Assembly (NCBI GenBank): GCA_024228935.1 | Contig: JAAESX010000343.1 | Location: 1-64,000 of the forward strand | Direction: 5' to 3' | Length of the DNA stretch: 64,000 nt | Origin: Pseudomonadota bacterium | GTDB lineage: Bacteria; Myxococcota_A; UBA796; CAJQPC01 | Shown here: piece after piece, positions 25,097-35,391 of the stretch | How the letters are laid out: the number at the start of each line of letters is the position of its first letter | How positions within the stretch are numbered: position 1 is the first letter of the stretch | Made by a program: the position numbers and the translations under genes | The notes under the pieces: generated by a model | The model's database searches: none | What the model was told of the DNA's origin: nothing | The model's input: the letters and a program-made list of their open reading frames with translations, nothing else

Positions 25097-25598
25097 CTCC
25101 GCCGGTCCTGGGGAGCTCTCCCTGGGAACGGTCGTCGGCGTGTACGGCACGCGAGGCGAGCTGCGAATCCATCTGCACGATCGCGAGTCCACCCTGCTCC
25201 ATTCGGGCGGGGTGGTCGTGCTCTGTGGACCGAAGGGCGAGCGCCTGCAGGTCCGCATGACCACGCGTGGCGGGCCGGGCAACCGGATCCTCGCTCACGT
25301 CTCCCCCGGCGTCGGCGCGCGGGAGAAGGCGCTCGCGTACAAGGACTGGGAGATCGTCGCCAGCGAGCAGATCCTTCCGGACCTCGAGGACGGCGAGTAC
25401 TACCACCGCGACCTCATCGGGCTTGAGGTGCGGGACAGCGACGGCAACGTGCTCGGCAAGCTGGCCGAGATCCACGAGTCCGGACCGATCGACATCTGGA
25501 CCGTTCGTGGCGGCGAGGAAGAGATGTTCGTCCCGGCGCTGGCGGACGTGATCGTCAGCGTGGATGTCGCGGCCGGCCACGTCGTGATCCGCGCGTGA
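25071..25598 (+). CDS. rimM: 16S rRNA processing protein RimM
   Basis: 175 residues. Binds ribosomal protein uS19 and helps mature the 30S head. The N-terminal barrel begins 'LGTVVGVYGTRGELRIH', the family signature; the C-terminal PRC barrel runs from about 95 ('YYHRDLIGLEVRDSDGNVLG') to 'EMFVPALADVIV'. ATG 25071 has GAGG three bases upstream and overlaps khpA by 26 bases; the first 15 residues (Arg/Ser-rich) are non-conserved. The stop overlaps the trmD GTG (GTGA). Confidence 0.95.
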   Translation: MTARARKSSSAGPGELSLGTVVGVYGTRGELRIHLHDRESTLLHSGGVVVLCGPKGERLQVRMTTRGGPGNRILAHVSPGVGAREKALAYKDWEIVASEQILPDLEDGEYYHRDLIGLEVRDSDGNVLGKLAEIHESGPIDIWTVRGGEEEMFVPALADVIVSVDVAAGHVVIRA

Positions 25599-26287
25599 GG
25601 TTCTCCATCCTCACGCTGCACCCGGAGCTGGTGCGGTCGCCGCTGGACCACTCCATCGTCGGGCGAGCTCGCGAGGCGGGCAAGCTCGAGGTCGAGGTCT
25701 GCGACATCCGGGACCATGCGCCCGGGAAGCACCGTCAGGCCGACGACGCGCCGTATGGCGGTGGCGCTGGCATGGTGATGAAGGTCGACGTGCTCGATGC
25801 GGCCATCACTGCGGCTCGGAGCGAGGGCGCCAAGGTGCTGCTGGCCACGCCCTCGGGCCGCCGGCTCGACCAGGCGTGGGCGCGGGAGCTGGCCGACGAG
25901 AGTCACCTGGTCCTGGTCTGCGGGCACTACGAGGGCGTGGACGCGCGGGTCGAGGAGCTGGTCGACGGGGAGTTCTCCATCGGCGACTACGTGCTGACCG
26001 GCGGCGAGCTGGCGGCGCTGGTCCTCGTCGAGGCGGTCGGGCGCTTGTTGCCCGGCGTGCTGGGCAACGACGACAGCGCCCAGGACGAGTCGTTCAGCGC
26101 GGGCCGGCTCGAGTACCCGCAGTACACGCGGCCCAGGAGCTACAAGGACATGGACGTGCCCGACGTGCTCCTGAGCGGCCACCACGCGAAGATCGAGGCG
26201 TGGCGTCGCGAACAGTCCGACGAGCGGACACGCGCGAGGCGGCCTGATCTGCTCGTCGACGTTGACCCGGCGGACGACGCCCGTTAG
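25595..26287 (+). CDS. trmD: tRNA (guanine-N1)-methyltransferase
   Basis: 230 residues. Methylates G37 of tRNAs and so guards the reading frame. The trefoil-knot SPOUT core is clear: 'APYGGGAGMVMK', 'LVCGHYEGVDARVEE', 'FSIGDYVLTGGELAALVLVE' and 'LEYPQYTRP'. The start is GTG 25595 in a GTGA overlap with rimM. Usual length and position in the operon. Confidence 0.97.
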   Translation: MRFSILTLHPELVRSPLDHSIVGRAREAGKLEVEVCDIRDHAPGKHRQADDAPYGGGAGMVMKVDVLDAAITAARSEGAKVLLATPSGRRLDQAWARELADESHLVLVCGHYEGVDARVEELVDGEFSIGDYVLTGGELAALVLVEAVGRLLPGVLGNDDSAQDESFSAGRLEYPQYTRPRSYKDMDVPDVLLSGHHAKIEAWRREQSDERTRARRPDLLVDVDPADDAR

Positions 26288-26343
26288 TTGCCGCCGGTTG
26301 CTGCCGGTGGTCTCCGAGACCGGGATGGCAGAAGGAGATTCGC

Positions 26344-26778
26344 ATGCCGAACTTGTCGCAGATCGAGCAGACGCTCGTCGCCGAGGCCAAGGGCCCAGAC
26401 CCCATCCACATCGGCGACACCGTGCGCGTTCACGTCCGCATCCGCGAGGGGCAGAAGGAGCGCATCCAGGTGTTCGAGGGCACCGTCATCGCGCGCAAGC
26501 ACGGTGGTCCTCGTGAGTCCATCACGGTTCGCAAGATCAGCAACGGTGTCGGCGTCGAGCGCGTCTTCCCGCTGCACGCTCCGGTCATCGCCCGGATCGA
26601 GGTCAAGAGCCGTCACCGCGTCCGCCGCGCCAAGCTCTTCTACCTCCGCAACCTGCGTGGAAAGAAGGCGCGCCTCCGCGAGGTCAAGGACTACCACCGG
26701 GGCGACGCTCCGGTCGGGAAGTCGACGGGTGCGCGCAAGAAGGCCCGCGCCGCCAAGAAGGCCGGCAAGTCCGAGTAG
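26344..26778 (+). CDS. rplS: 50S ribosomal protein bL19
   Basis: 144 residues. The core 'GDTVRVHVRIREGQKERIQV', 'GTVIARKHGG' and 'RVFPLHAPVIARIEV' is typical bL19. A Lys/Arg/Ala-rich tail of about 30 residues (after 'YLRNLRGKKARL') is longer than in most bacteria and may contact rRNA. ATG 26344 follows a strong GAAGGAGA site. Confidence 0.97.
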   Translation: MPNLSQIEQTLVAEAKGPDPIHIGDTVRVHVRIREGQKERIQVFEGTVIARKHGGPRESITVRKISNGVGVERVFPLHAPVIARIEVKSRHRVRRAKLFYLRNLRGKKARLREVKDYHRGDAPVGKSTGARKKARAAKKAGKSE

Positions 26779-26802
26779 GTCCTGCGGGACCGCATCGCAT
26801 CC

Positions 26803-27138
26803 TTGCGAGCAGGCGCCGCCGCGGAATCCGCGGTGGCGCTTCTGCTCTGTGAGCACGGCTGGGACGTGCTCGCCCGGAACTGGACGACGAAGGGCGGTGA
26901 GCTCGATCTCGTCGTACGGGATGGCGGTCGGCTCCGCTTCGTCGAGGTGAAGCTCCGCCAGCCGGATGACCCGGTCGGGCTGGAGTGCGTCGACGCGCGC
27001 AAGCTGGGCCGAGTGCGGCACGCCGCCGAGGCCTTCCTGCTCGGCTACGACGACCTCGTCGACGAGATGTGCCTGATGGTCGCGATGGTCACCCCACGGG
27101 ACGGCAAGCTCGACATCGAGCTGTTCGACGACCCGTGA
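26803..27138 (+). CDS. yraN: YraN-like endonuclease-fold protein (UPF0102)
   Basis: 111 residues from TTG 26803. The restriction-endonuclease-like active site pattern is present: 'GGELDLVVRDGGRLRFVEVKLR', with Glu-x-Asp and Glu-x-Lys. Family members lie near rnhB or rsmI in many genomes and are linked loosely to DNA processing; the function is unproven. The TTG start has no strong ribosome site, but the family motif A 'AAAESAVALLLCEHGWDVLARNW' (two parts: AAAESAVALL and GWDVLARNW) begins right after it. The stop overlaps the rsmI ATG. Confidence 0.88.
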   Translation: MRAGAAAESAVALLLCEHGWDVLARNWTTKGGELDLVVRDGGRLRFVEVKLRQPDDPVGLECVDARKLGRVRHAAEAFLLGYDDLVDEMCLMVAMVTPRDGKLDIELFDDP

Positions 27139-27938
27139 TGCTGCACGTGCTGGCGACGCCGATCGGCAACCTGGGGGACCTGTCCCCGCGGGCGCGTCAG
27201 ACCCTCGTCGAGGCCCAGCTCATCGCGGCCGAGGACACACGGGTGACCCGGAAGCTGCTCGCTGCACTGGACATCCCGGCTCCCGAGCTCGTGAGCTACC
27301 GCGGCCAGGACGAAGAGGCGCGGGCGCGGAAGCTCGTCGAGCGCATCGTCGAGGGGACGCCCATCGTCCTGGTGAGCGACGCGGGCACCCCAGCCATCTC
27401 GGACCCCGGCCAGCACCTGGTCGCGGCCTGTCACGAGCGGGGGATTCCGGTTCGCGTCGTGCCTGGGGCGAGCTCGACCGTGGCGGCGCTCTCTGTCTCC
27501 GGTCTCCCTGCGGCGCCGGCGCACTGGCTCGGGTTCCCGCCACGAAAGGCGGGCCCTCTCCGCCGGTGGCTGCTCGACGTCGGCGCGCTGCGCGGCACGC
27601 TGGTCCTGCTCGAGTCGCCGCGGCGCACACCGGCGACGGTCCGCGCGATCGCCGAGGTGCTACCGGACCGAAGTGTCGCCATGTGCCGGGAGCTCAGCAA
27701 GCTCCACGAAGAGGTCCTGGTGCTGCCCGCTCCCGAACTCGCCGAGGCGCTCGCGTCGCGGGAGCTGAAGGGCGAGGTCGTGCTCGTCGTCGGTCCGGGG
27801 CTCGCGCCGGTCATCGAGCAGGTCCAGCACGGCGACGACCTGAAGGGCATCGCGGCCCAGCTCGCCGAGCGTTGGGGCTGCACGAAGCGTGAGGCGTACA
27901 ACGCGCTCCTGGCCCTGGAGCGCAGCCGCCAGGATTAG
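27138..27938 (+). CDS. rsmI: 16S rRNA (cytidine1402-2'-O)-methyltransferase RsmI
   Basis: 266 residues. The tetrapyrrole-methylase fold shows 'LATPIGNLGDLSPRA', 'IAAEDTRVT', 'LVSDAGTPAISDPG' and 'VPGASSTVAALSVSGLP', all diagnostic for RsmI. 2'-O-methylates C1402 in the ribosomal P site. ATG 27138 overlaps the yraN stop. The stop TAG interlocks with the TAA of the convergent barrel gene (TTAG). Confidence 0.95.
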   Translation: MLHVLATPIGNLGDLSPRARQTLVEAQLIAAEDTRVTRKLLAALDIPAPELVSYRGQDEEARARKLVERIVEGTPIVLVSDAGTPAISDPGQHLVAACHERGIPVRVVPGASSTVAALSVSGLPAAPAHWLGFPPRKAGPLRRWLLDVGALRGTLVLLESPRRTPATVRAIAEVLPDRSVAMCRELSKLHEEVLVLPAPELAEALASRELKGEVVLVVGPGLAPVIEQVQHGDDLKGIAAQLAERWGCTKREAYNALLALERSRQD

Positions 27939-28960
27939 CCCTTCGGCGGCCGGATCAGCGCGGTCAGCTTGGCGCCCGTCGTGACCCCGAACGTGTCGAA
28001 GCCGGTGTACACGGGGTACGGGTGCTCGACGCGATGGGGGAGGATGTAGGTGGCGTCGGCGAACAGGTCGACGCGGCCGTACTGGAACATCCGCCAGTAG
28101 AGTCCCAGGCCGCCGGACACCGTGGAGTACTCGCTCATCGTGACGAGCGTCCCTTCCGTGCTCGTCATGACGGACGGCAGGTAGGTCCCCGAGGGCACGT
28201 CGGCCCAGGCGTTGTAGGCGAAGCCCATCCGGAAGTCCATCGAGAAGCGGGCTTCGGTGACGGGGTTGTGGAAGGTCGTGACCTCGACGCCGGTCCGCAC
28301 GGCGATCTGGTTGGCGCTGTCCACGAGGACGCCGCCGGCCTCGGTGGTGCCCTGGCGTGTCCAGGTGGCCTGGAGCCAGGGCTCGGACTGGCCCTTCGTG
28401 GTCGAGAACGCGTTCGTCAGTCGGAACGCGCCCGAGCCGTTCCCGGCACCACGCGTCCCGTCTGCGGCGACCGTGTAGAAGTTGGTGCTGTCCTTGGTCC
28501 GGAAGCCGACGTCCAAGAGCCAGGTCGACTTGTTGCCGCGCTTGGCGAACGCCTCGGAGAACGGCGTGCCCTGGGCACCGAGCCACACGCCGGCGGCGCC
28601 GCTGCCCGAGTTGACGAGGTCCTCGGCTGCGAGCTCGCCGCTGGCCATCGAGCCGAGCTCGAGGGTCGGATCGAAGCCGGCGAGGTTGAACTCCTTGTAC
28701 GTCCAGCGGTCCAGCGCGTACGTCGGGATGTTGACGTAGAGCGCTGCGCCGGGAGCGACAGCGAACCTGGCGCCGACGTCGATGATGTGCGCTTCGTGCG
28801 TGGCCTTTCCGACCGTGACGTCGGTGCCATCGACCGGCTCGACCAGGCTTCCACGGGACAGGTCGGCGGTGTACCCCACGGAGATGTCTCCCCGCAGCAT
28901 GGGCGGGACCTCGGTGACGTCGGCGGCGAGAACGGGGGCGGTCAGCAGGGACAGGAGCAT
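27935..28960 (-). CDS. Probable outer-membrane beta-barrel protein
   Basis: 341 residues with a short uncharged signal ('MLLSLLTAPVLAAD', cleavage after about residue 13). The rest is strand-rich with alternating hydrophobic residues and many Tyr/Trp/Phe ('DISVGYTADL', 'AALYVNIPTYAL', 'GLGLYWRMFQYGRVDLFAD'), compatible with a barrel of about 14 strands. It ends 'LIRPPKG' rather than in a terminal aromatic, so the barrel call is not certain. Lies 35 bases downstream of the NtrC-type regulator on the same strand and may be co-transcribed. No substrate can be inferred. Confidence 0.65.
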   Translation of the reverse strand: MLLSLLTAPVLAADVTEVPPMLRGDISVGYTADLSRGSLVEPVDGTDVTVGKATHEAHIIDVGARFAVAPGAALYVNIPTYALDRWTYKEFNLAGFDPTLELGSMASGELAAEDLVNSGSGAAGVWLGAQGTPFSEAFAKRGNKSTWLLDVGFRTKDSTNFYTVAADGTRGAGNGSGAFRLTNAFSTTKGQSEPWLQATWTRQGTTEAGGVLVDSANQIAVRTGVEVTTFHNPVTEARFSMDFRMGFAYNAWADVPSGTYLPSVMTSTEGTLVTMSEYSTVSGGLGLYWRMFQYGRVDLFADATYILPHRVEHPYPVYTGFDTFGVTTGAKLTALIRPPKG

Positions 28961-28995
28961 CGGCCGCGATTCTACAGCGCGATGCGCCGGCCTGC

Positions 28996-30345
<1,350 letters not shown>

Positions 30346-30415
30346 GACGTGGGCCTAACAGCATGGTTTGAAACATCGAATAAGGTGCCGCATCCAAGTG
30401 TCCCTGTGGCCGTGA

Positions 30416-30437
30416 ATGGACCCCACATGATGGACCC
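30416..30437 (+). repeat. Direct repeat in the tlpA-like leader
   Basis: ATGGACCC occurs at 30416-30423 and 30430-30437, 14 bases apart, just before the AAGGAG ribosome site of the gene at 30456. It may be a regulator half-site pair; no further support. Confidence 0.25.
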
Positions 30438-30455
30438 AAAGAAGGAGACTGGCTG

Positions 30456-30959
30456 ATGTTCACCCTCGCCGCCCTGCTCGCCACCGCCGATGCCGCCGAC
30501 AAGGCCCCCGACTTCACCCTTCGCGACCTCTCGAAGGAGGAGGTCACGCTCAGCGAGCTCGAAGGGAACGTCGTCCTCGTCAACTTCTGGGCCACGTGGT
30601 GCGTGCCCTGCATGGTGGAGATGCCCTACATCGAGGAGCTCTACACCACGCACAAGGACGACGGCTTCGTGGTCCTGGCGATCTCGGCCGACGACGCGCG
30701 CTCGTCCTCGAAGGTCAAGCCCACCGTGAAGAGCAAGGGCTGGACCTTCCCCGTCCTGCTCGACACGCAGACCAAGGTCGTGGCCCAGTACAACCCGCAG
30801 AAGACGCTGCCGTACACCGTCCTCATCGACGAGAAGGGCGACATCATCTGGCAGCACCAGGGCTACACCGCGGGCGACGAGGAAGAGATGATTCACAAGG
30901 TCACCGACGCGCTGGCCGCCAAGAAGGCCCGCGAAGGCGAAGCTGCCGCCCCCGAGTAG
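30456..30959 (+). CDS. TlpA/ResA-like thioredoxin-fold protein
   Basis: 167 residues. A short signal ('MFTLAALLATADAAD') exports it. The AhpC/TSA-thioredoxin fold follows: 'APDFTLRDLSKEEVTLSEL', 'VLVNFWATWCVPC' with redox Cys49 and Cys52, and the cis-Pro region 'KTLPYTVLIDEKG'. Such proteins reduce disulfides in the periplasm, for example apocytochromes. A strong ribosome site (AAGGAG) precedes ATG 30456. The barrel-like gene at 30978 follows after 18 bases, so the two probably form a unit. The tail is Lys/Ala/Glu rich. Confidence 0.88.
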   Translation: MFTLAALLATADAADKAPDFTLRDLSKEEVTLSELEGNVVLVNFWATWCVPCMVEMPYIEELYTTHKDDGFVVLAISADDARSSSKVKPTVKSKGWTFPVLLDTQTKVVAQYNPQKTLPYTVLIDEKGDIIWQHQGYTAGDEEEMIHKVTDALAAKKAREGEAAAPE

Positions 30960-30977
30960 AGTCCCCCCGAGGAAACC

Positions 30978-32651
30978 ATGCTGCTGACAATGCTGGGGAC
31001 GGCGTTCGCCCAGGACCTTCCCGAGGCCGAGGGCCCGCTCGCTGCGGCGTCCACGGCCGGCTCGTTCCAGACGGAAGGGCGCTACTACTTCTCCGACCAG
31101 ACGCACCCGGACTTCCCGGACGAGACGCGGCTGTACGACTACATCGAGGTCGTCGGCCGGGTGAACCTGCTCGCCGACGGCGGCGCCTGGCAGGTCGGGC
31201 TCCAGGCCGATGGGGTCGGCCTTCCGCAGTCCTGGTACTACCTGGATGACGAGAAGGTCTACGAGTTCAGCCTGCACGGCGAGGGCGTCGACTTCCCGGT
31301 CCAGCAGTCCTACGCGAACCTGGAGAAGAGCTGGGTCACCGCTCGCGCGAACTGGGGCGAGGTCCAGATCGGCGACGCGTACACGAGCTTCGGTCGCGGA
31401 CTGGCGCTGAACCTCGTGAAGAACACGGACATCGACGTCGACACGTCGATCAAGGGCGCGAAGGCGTACGCCAGCTTCGGCGACTGGGACCTGCAGCTCG
31501 TCACGGGCCTGGTCAATCAGCAGCAGGTCCAGCAGTACAACCCCAACCGGCAGATCCGGGGCAACAAGAACCACATGGTCACCGGCCTGCGTTTCGACCG
31601 GTATGCCCTCGGTCCGGCGAACGTCGGCGCCCACGCCGTCGTGCTGGAGATGGCCGAGGACGTGGACGCCAACAGCCCCTGGGGGCGCTACGGCGAAGCG
31701 GCTGACGGCATCGACATGGCGGTGGCCGGCGCGACCGCTGAGTTCTACGCCGGCGGCGTGGACTGGTTCGTTGAGGGCGACTGGTACGAGTACAACGACC
31801 CCGCGCTGCTGGCCGGACGCGAGGACGAGCCGAGCTACGGCGTGTACGGATCCGCCAGCTTCTACCCGGGCAATCTGGCGATCCTGGTCGAGGGCAAGCG
31901 GTACAAGAACACCGAGCTCGTCAACGCGATCACGACCGGCGAGGGCTACGAGCTGATGGTCGGCCCCTCGCTCGAGTACGAGCGGGTCATCACTGAGGAC
32001 AGCTCGGCTGCGGTCAACAGCAACGACGTGTACGGCGGTCGTGTGCGGACCTCGCTGTCGCTGAAGAAGGGCAAGGTCATCCCGTTCGTCGCCGTCGGGG
32101 CGTATCGGGACCTGGAGCTCGGCGGGCTGCACTTCAATCGGGCGCCCGAGACCATCGTGCACCCGGTCATGGGCATCGACTTCCAGGGCGCGCACCAGCA
32201 GCTCATCCTGAACACCGGCTACCGCTACGACCTGCGGGACGACGGCTTCGGGGCGGACCGGCTGGCGCACATCGACGCCACCTGGGCGTTCCCGCTCGTC
32301 GGACCGTTCCACGGCGAGCTCATCGTCGACGCCTACAAGTTCCAGTGGGGCGACAACGAGAACCAGCAGCACGACTTCGTGACCAGCAGTCTGTCGGCGG
32401 CGGTCCTGACCGAGGGAGGCTGGGTGTTCGTGGTCTACCAGGACTACACGGACGACCCGCTGGTCAACAGCTCGGGCAACATCACCGACAGCGTCTACCT
32501 GGCGGGCGAGGCCCAGTACCAGCCCACGGACCGGGTGACCGTGAAGGGGTTCTACGGCGCCTACAAGGCCGGCATCCGCTGTGCAGGCGGGCAGTGCCGG
32601 CGCCTCCCGGGTTTCGAGGGCGCGCGGCTGTCCTGCGCGGTGACGTTCTAG
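30978..32651 (+). CDS. Outer-membrane protein, DUF6029-like
   Basis: 557 residues. A short uncharged signal 'MLLTMLGTAFAQD' is followed by a long series of amphipathic strands ('FQTEGRYYFSDQ', 'WQVGLQADGVGL', 'ITDSVYLAGEAQYQPTDRV'), ending 'GARLSCAVTF' with a terminal Phe as BAM substrates prefer. The pattern and the redoxin gene upstream recall DUF6029-type outer-membrane proteins; this is from memory of the family layout and needs a profile search. 'RCAGGQCRRLPGF' near the end carries a close Cys pair, which the upstream thioredoxin-like protein might act on (inference). The stop interlocks with the convergent gene (CTAG). Confidence 0.7.
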   Translation: MLLTMLGTAFAQDLPEAEGPLAAASTAGSFQTEGRYYFSDQTHPDFPDETRLYDYIEVVGRVNLLADGGAWQVGLQADGVGLPQSWYYLDDEKVYEFSLHGEGVDFPVQQSYANLEKSWVTARANWGEVQIGDAYTSFGRGLALNLVKNTDIDVDTSIKGAKAYASFGDWDLQLVTGLVNQQQVQQYNPNRQIRGNKNHMVTGLRFDRYALGPANVGAHAVVLEMAEDVDANSPWGRYGEAADGIDMAVAGATAEFYAGGVDWFVEGDWYEYNDPALLAGREDEPSYGVYGSASFYPGNLAILVEGKRYKNTELVNAITTGEGYELMVGPSLEYERVITEDSSAAVNSNDVYGGRVRTSLSLKKGKVIPFVAVGAYRDLELGGLHFNRAPETIVHPVMGIDFQGAHQQLILNTGYRYDLRDDGFGADRLAHIDATWAFPLVGPFHGELIVDAYKFQWGDNENQQHDFVTSSLSAAVLTEGGWVFVVYQDYTDDPLVNSSGNITDSVYLAGEAQYQPTDRVTVKGFYGAYKAGIRCAGGQCRRLPGFEGARLSCAVTF

Positions 32652-34306
32652 TAGATGACGTCCCCGGTCGCCGACGTGGTCTGGCTGGTGCCGCCGAGGA
32701 TGACCGAGCGCGTGTGGCTGGCCTCGTTCGCGCGGCCGCCTACGACCACGGGGTCCGAGATCCACTCGCCGGTGGCGTCGTTCTGGTACCCACCGAAGAC
32801 GGCGCCGGCCCAGGCCTCGGCGGCGTTGGTCGTTCCTCCGGCCACGACGTTGTAGTTGTTGTCAGCTGTGTTGTAGTACCCGCCCAGGATGGCGGTGCCC
32901 GTCCCGCCGGCTTCGTGACCCTCGCCGCCGAACACCGCGGAGACCTCGCCGCTACACAGGCTGTCCAGCGTGCCGACCGCCGCGCAGTCCTCGCCCGTGA
33001 GCTCGTTGTTGTGCCCGTGGACCAGCCCGCCGTAGCTGCTGTAGCCCTGGTAGACGCCCATCACGAGGTTGTGGCTGCCGGTCTTGGTGTCGCTGCCGTC
33101 GTCCTCGTCGTAGCCGACGATCAGGTTGCCCAGGCCGTTGACGGTCCCGTCGCTCGTCCCGGAGCCTGACTGGATGTAGACGTTCGCGCTGTCGAAGACG
33201 ACGCTTCCGGCGGTCGTGTCGACGGTCAGGTAGTCGAGCAGGTCCACGAGCGTGTCGTCGGCCATCAGGTCGTCGAGGTCGTCCTCGACCTCGTCCTGCC
33301 AGTCGTCGAGGTTGTCGTCGAGCTCCTCGAGCTCCTGGTCGATGTCGCGCTCTGCCGTGTCCTGCCAGTCGTTGAGCTCCTGCAGGTCGTTCTCGAGGTC
33401 GGACACGGCGCTCGCGACGTAGTCGGCCTCGATGGCGTCGACATCGCCTTCGAGCGAGGTCAGGTCGGTGTCGGTGGCGTAGCCCTTCGCTTCGACCCAG
33501 GTCTCGGTGGCGAAGCCGCTGATGTCGGCTGCGGTGAGGTAGTCGGCCTCGATCGCGTCGATGACCGCCAGGTTGGTCGCGATGTCCACGACATTGGTCG
33601 CGATGTCCGCGAGGTTGGTCGCGATGTCGCTCGCGTTGTCGGAGACGTCGGTCTCCAGCGAGCTCAGATCCGCGTCGGTCGCGTAGCCCTGCGCGGCCAC
33701 CCAGACCTCGGTGGCGAAGCCGCTGATGTCGGCGGCGACGAGGTAGTCGGTCTCGATGGCGTCGATGTCCGCGGCGTTGTCGTCGATCTCGCTTCCGTGC
33801 GCAGCGACGTCCGAAGACAGGTCGGCCAGATCCGTGGCCGCGACCCACACCTCGGTGGCCAGCCCGGTGAGGTCGGCGCTCACCAGGTAGTCGGCCTCCA
33901 CCGTGTCCAGGTCCGTCGTGTTCGTCGCGTCCGCGGCGAGCGACTCCGACAGCGCGACGACATCTGCGTCGTGCGTGGCCGCCATGTCCAGGAGATCGGT
34001 CGAATTGCCTGCGATGGCCGTGTCGTGCACCGTGAGCGTGTCTTCGGCCAGCACCAGATCCGCGTCGAGCGCGTCGATGGCGCTCGCGTTGGACGCCGCG
34101 GTGTCGGCGAGCTCGGTGAGGTCGACGCCGCCCGTCCAGGCGGCCAGTTCGTCCTCGAGCTCGGTGGTGTGAGCGGTCTGCGCCTCGAGCTGGGCGGCCT
34201 GCTCCTCGACCAGCCGTTCCAGCGTGTCGAGCTGTGCTTGAAGCGCCGCGGTCTCATCGGTGGTGGCAGCCTCGTCGCAGGCGAGAATCAGGGTCAAGAG
34301 CGTCAT
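32648..34306 (-). CDS. Lipid-anchored trimeric-adhesin-like protein (coiled-coil stalk, YadA-like head)
   Basis: 552 residues; ATG 34306 has a perfect AAGGAGG site seven bases upstream. 'MTLLTLILAC' gives a lipobox Cys at residue 10. A long coiled coil follows: heptads at about 15-55, then stalk repeats such as 'DYLVAADISGFATEVWVAA' (three variants) and the strict seven-residue run 'DIATNLADIATNVVDIATN', of the kind seen in trimeric autotransporter stalks and phage tail fibres. Residues about 395-550 resemble YadA/Hep_Hag beta-roll heads ('SEVSAVFGG'-like units: 'GHNNELTGEDCAAVG', 'NTADNNYNVVAGG', 'NEASHTRSVILGG'). There is no C-terminal translocator barrel. So the order is inverted: lipid anchor, stalk, head. 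Confidence 0.75.
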   Translation of the reverse strand: MTLLTLILACDEAATTDETAALQAQLDTLERLVEEQAAQLEAQTAHTTELEDELAAWTGGVDLTELADTAASNASAIDALDADLVLAEDTLTVHDTAIAGNSTDLLDMAATHDADVVALSESLAADATNTTDLDTVEADYLVSADLTGLATEVWVAATDLADLSSDVAAHGSEIDDNAADIDAIETDYLVAADISGFATEVWVAAQGYATDADLSSLETDVSDNASDIATNLADIATNVVDIATNLAVIDAIEADYLTAADISGFATETWVEAKGYATDTDLTSLEGDVDAIEADYVASAVSDLENDLQELNDWQDTAERDIDQELEELDDNLDDWQDEVEDDLDDLMADDTLVDLLDYLTVDTTAGSVVFDSANVYIQSGSGTSDGTVNGLGNLIVGYDEDDGSDTKTGSHNLVMGVYQGYSSYGGLVHGHNNELTGEDCAAVGTLDSLCSGEVSAVFGGEGHEAGGTGTAILGGYYNTADNNYNVVAGGTTNAAEAWAGAVFGGYQNDATGEWISDPVVVGGRANEASHTRSVILGGTSQTTSATGDVIY

Positions 34307-34450
34307 CTGTTCCTCCTTCGGAGGTCTTGGACACGCGCACTCGTCGTGTTGGCATTGGAACAAGCGACTCGAGGCTGGTGTCCTCGCAAATGCTTGACCA
34401 CGTGGCGCGAAGCCGCCGTGGTACGCATTCGCGCGCTTTCCGGAGATTGC

Positions 34451-35368
34451 ATGACGTCGCTTCTGCTCGCCCTCGCCCTGCCCGCCGAGGCCGGTGTGGT
34501 CACCCCCAGCGGCGTGATGTCCTCGCGCACGCTGCCGGACAGCGATGGCGTCAGCTACGCGGAGACCAACACCCTGGACCACAAGCAGTCCACGGTCTGG
34601 GTCGAGGGCGACGAGTCCGGATCGGGCCTTGGCGACTGGGTCGAGTACAGCTTCGACGCCGAGACGACCGTCACCAGCTTCCGCATCTGGAACGGCAACT
34701 ACTACAGCTACGACTTCTGGAACCGTCACAACCGGATCAAGGAGGTCGAGGCCACCTTCTCCGACGGCAGCAAGCAGACCTTCACGCTCACCGACGAGAT
34801 GAAGGCCGAGGTGGTCACGCTCGACACGCCGGTCGCGACGACCTCGGTGAAGCTCAAGATCAAGTCGATCTACCGGGGCACCACGTTCAACGACACGGTC
34901 ATCTCCGAGCTCGTCTTCTACGACGACCAGGAAGACGGTCGCATCCCGGTCAAGGCGTACTCCGCCAGCAGCGTGTACCCGGCCGACGCCGACGGGAACT
35001 ACGAGCCCATCAACCTCGAGGACGGCGCGGTCGACTCGCTGTGGTGCGAAGGCAACGAGGAAGGCGACGGCATGGGCGAGTGGGTCGAGCTCGACTTCGG
35101 CCAGACGCGGTCGATCTCCAGCCTCGAGCTCGTCAACGGAAACGCCTACGACTTCATGTTTTTCATGAAGGGCAACTCGGCCACAGCGATGGATCTGACG
35201 TTCTCGGACGGCAGCACCCAGAGCGTCACGGTGAAGAGCAGCCCGATGAAGCAGACGATTCCGCTCTCCACGGTCAGCACCACCAAGGTCAAGATGACGG
35301 CGACCGGCGTGAAGAAGGGCAAGGAGTTCAACGACCTGTGCCTGGCCGAGGTCGCGTTCAAGAACTGA
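34451..35368 (+). CDS. Secreted protein with two discoidin-like (F5/8 C type) domains
   Basis: 305 residues. A short signal 'MTSLLLALALPAEAG' is followed by two similar domains (about 17-160 and 165-305). Each has a Trp/Cys start ('STVWVEGDESGSGLGDWVEY' and 'DSLWCEGNEEGDGMGEWVEL'), a central 'ISSLELVNGNAY'-like strand and 'TFSDGS' followed by a final strand block 'FNDT(V/L)...E(L/V)'. This resembles the discoidin-type glycan-binding domain also found attached to NADase toxins. Carbohydrate binding at the cell surface or outside is likely. The duplication is internal; no enzymatic domain is attached. Confidence 0.75.
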   Translation: MTSLLLALALPAEAGVVTPSGVMSSRTLPDSDGVSYAETNTLDHKQSTVWVEGDESGSGLGDWVEYSFDAETTVTSFRIWNGNYYSYDFWNRHNRIKEVEATFSDGSKQTFTLTDEMKAEVVTLDTPVATTSVKLKIKSIYRGTTFNDTVISELVFYDDQEDGRIPVKAYSASSVYPADADGNYEPINLEDGAVDSLWCEGNEEGDGMGEWVELDFGQTRSISSLELVNGNAYDFMFFMKGNSATAMDLTFSDGSTQSVTVKSSPMKQTIPLSTVSTTKVKMTATGVKKGKEFNDLCLAEVAFKN

Positions 35369-35391
35369 ATTTCTGGAACTCGGACTTTGGT

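Noticed and set aside
32648..34306. Phage tail fibre or prophage remnant
   Set aside because: Stalk repeats resemble tail fibres, but the protein has a lipoprotein signal and no phage genes lie near.
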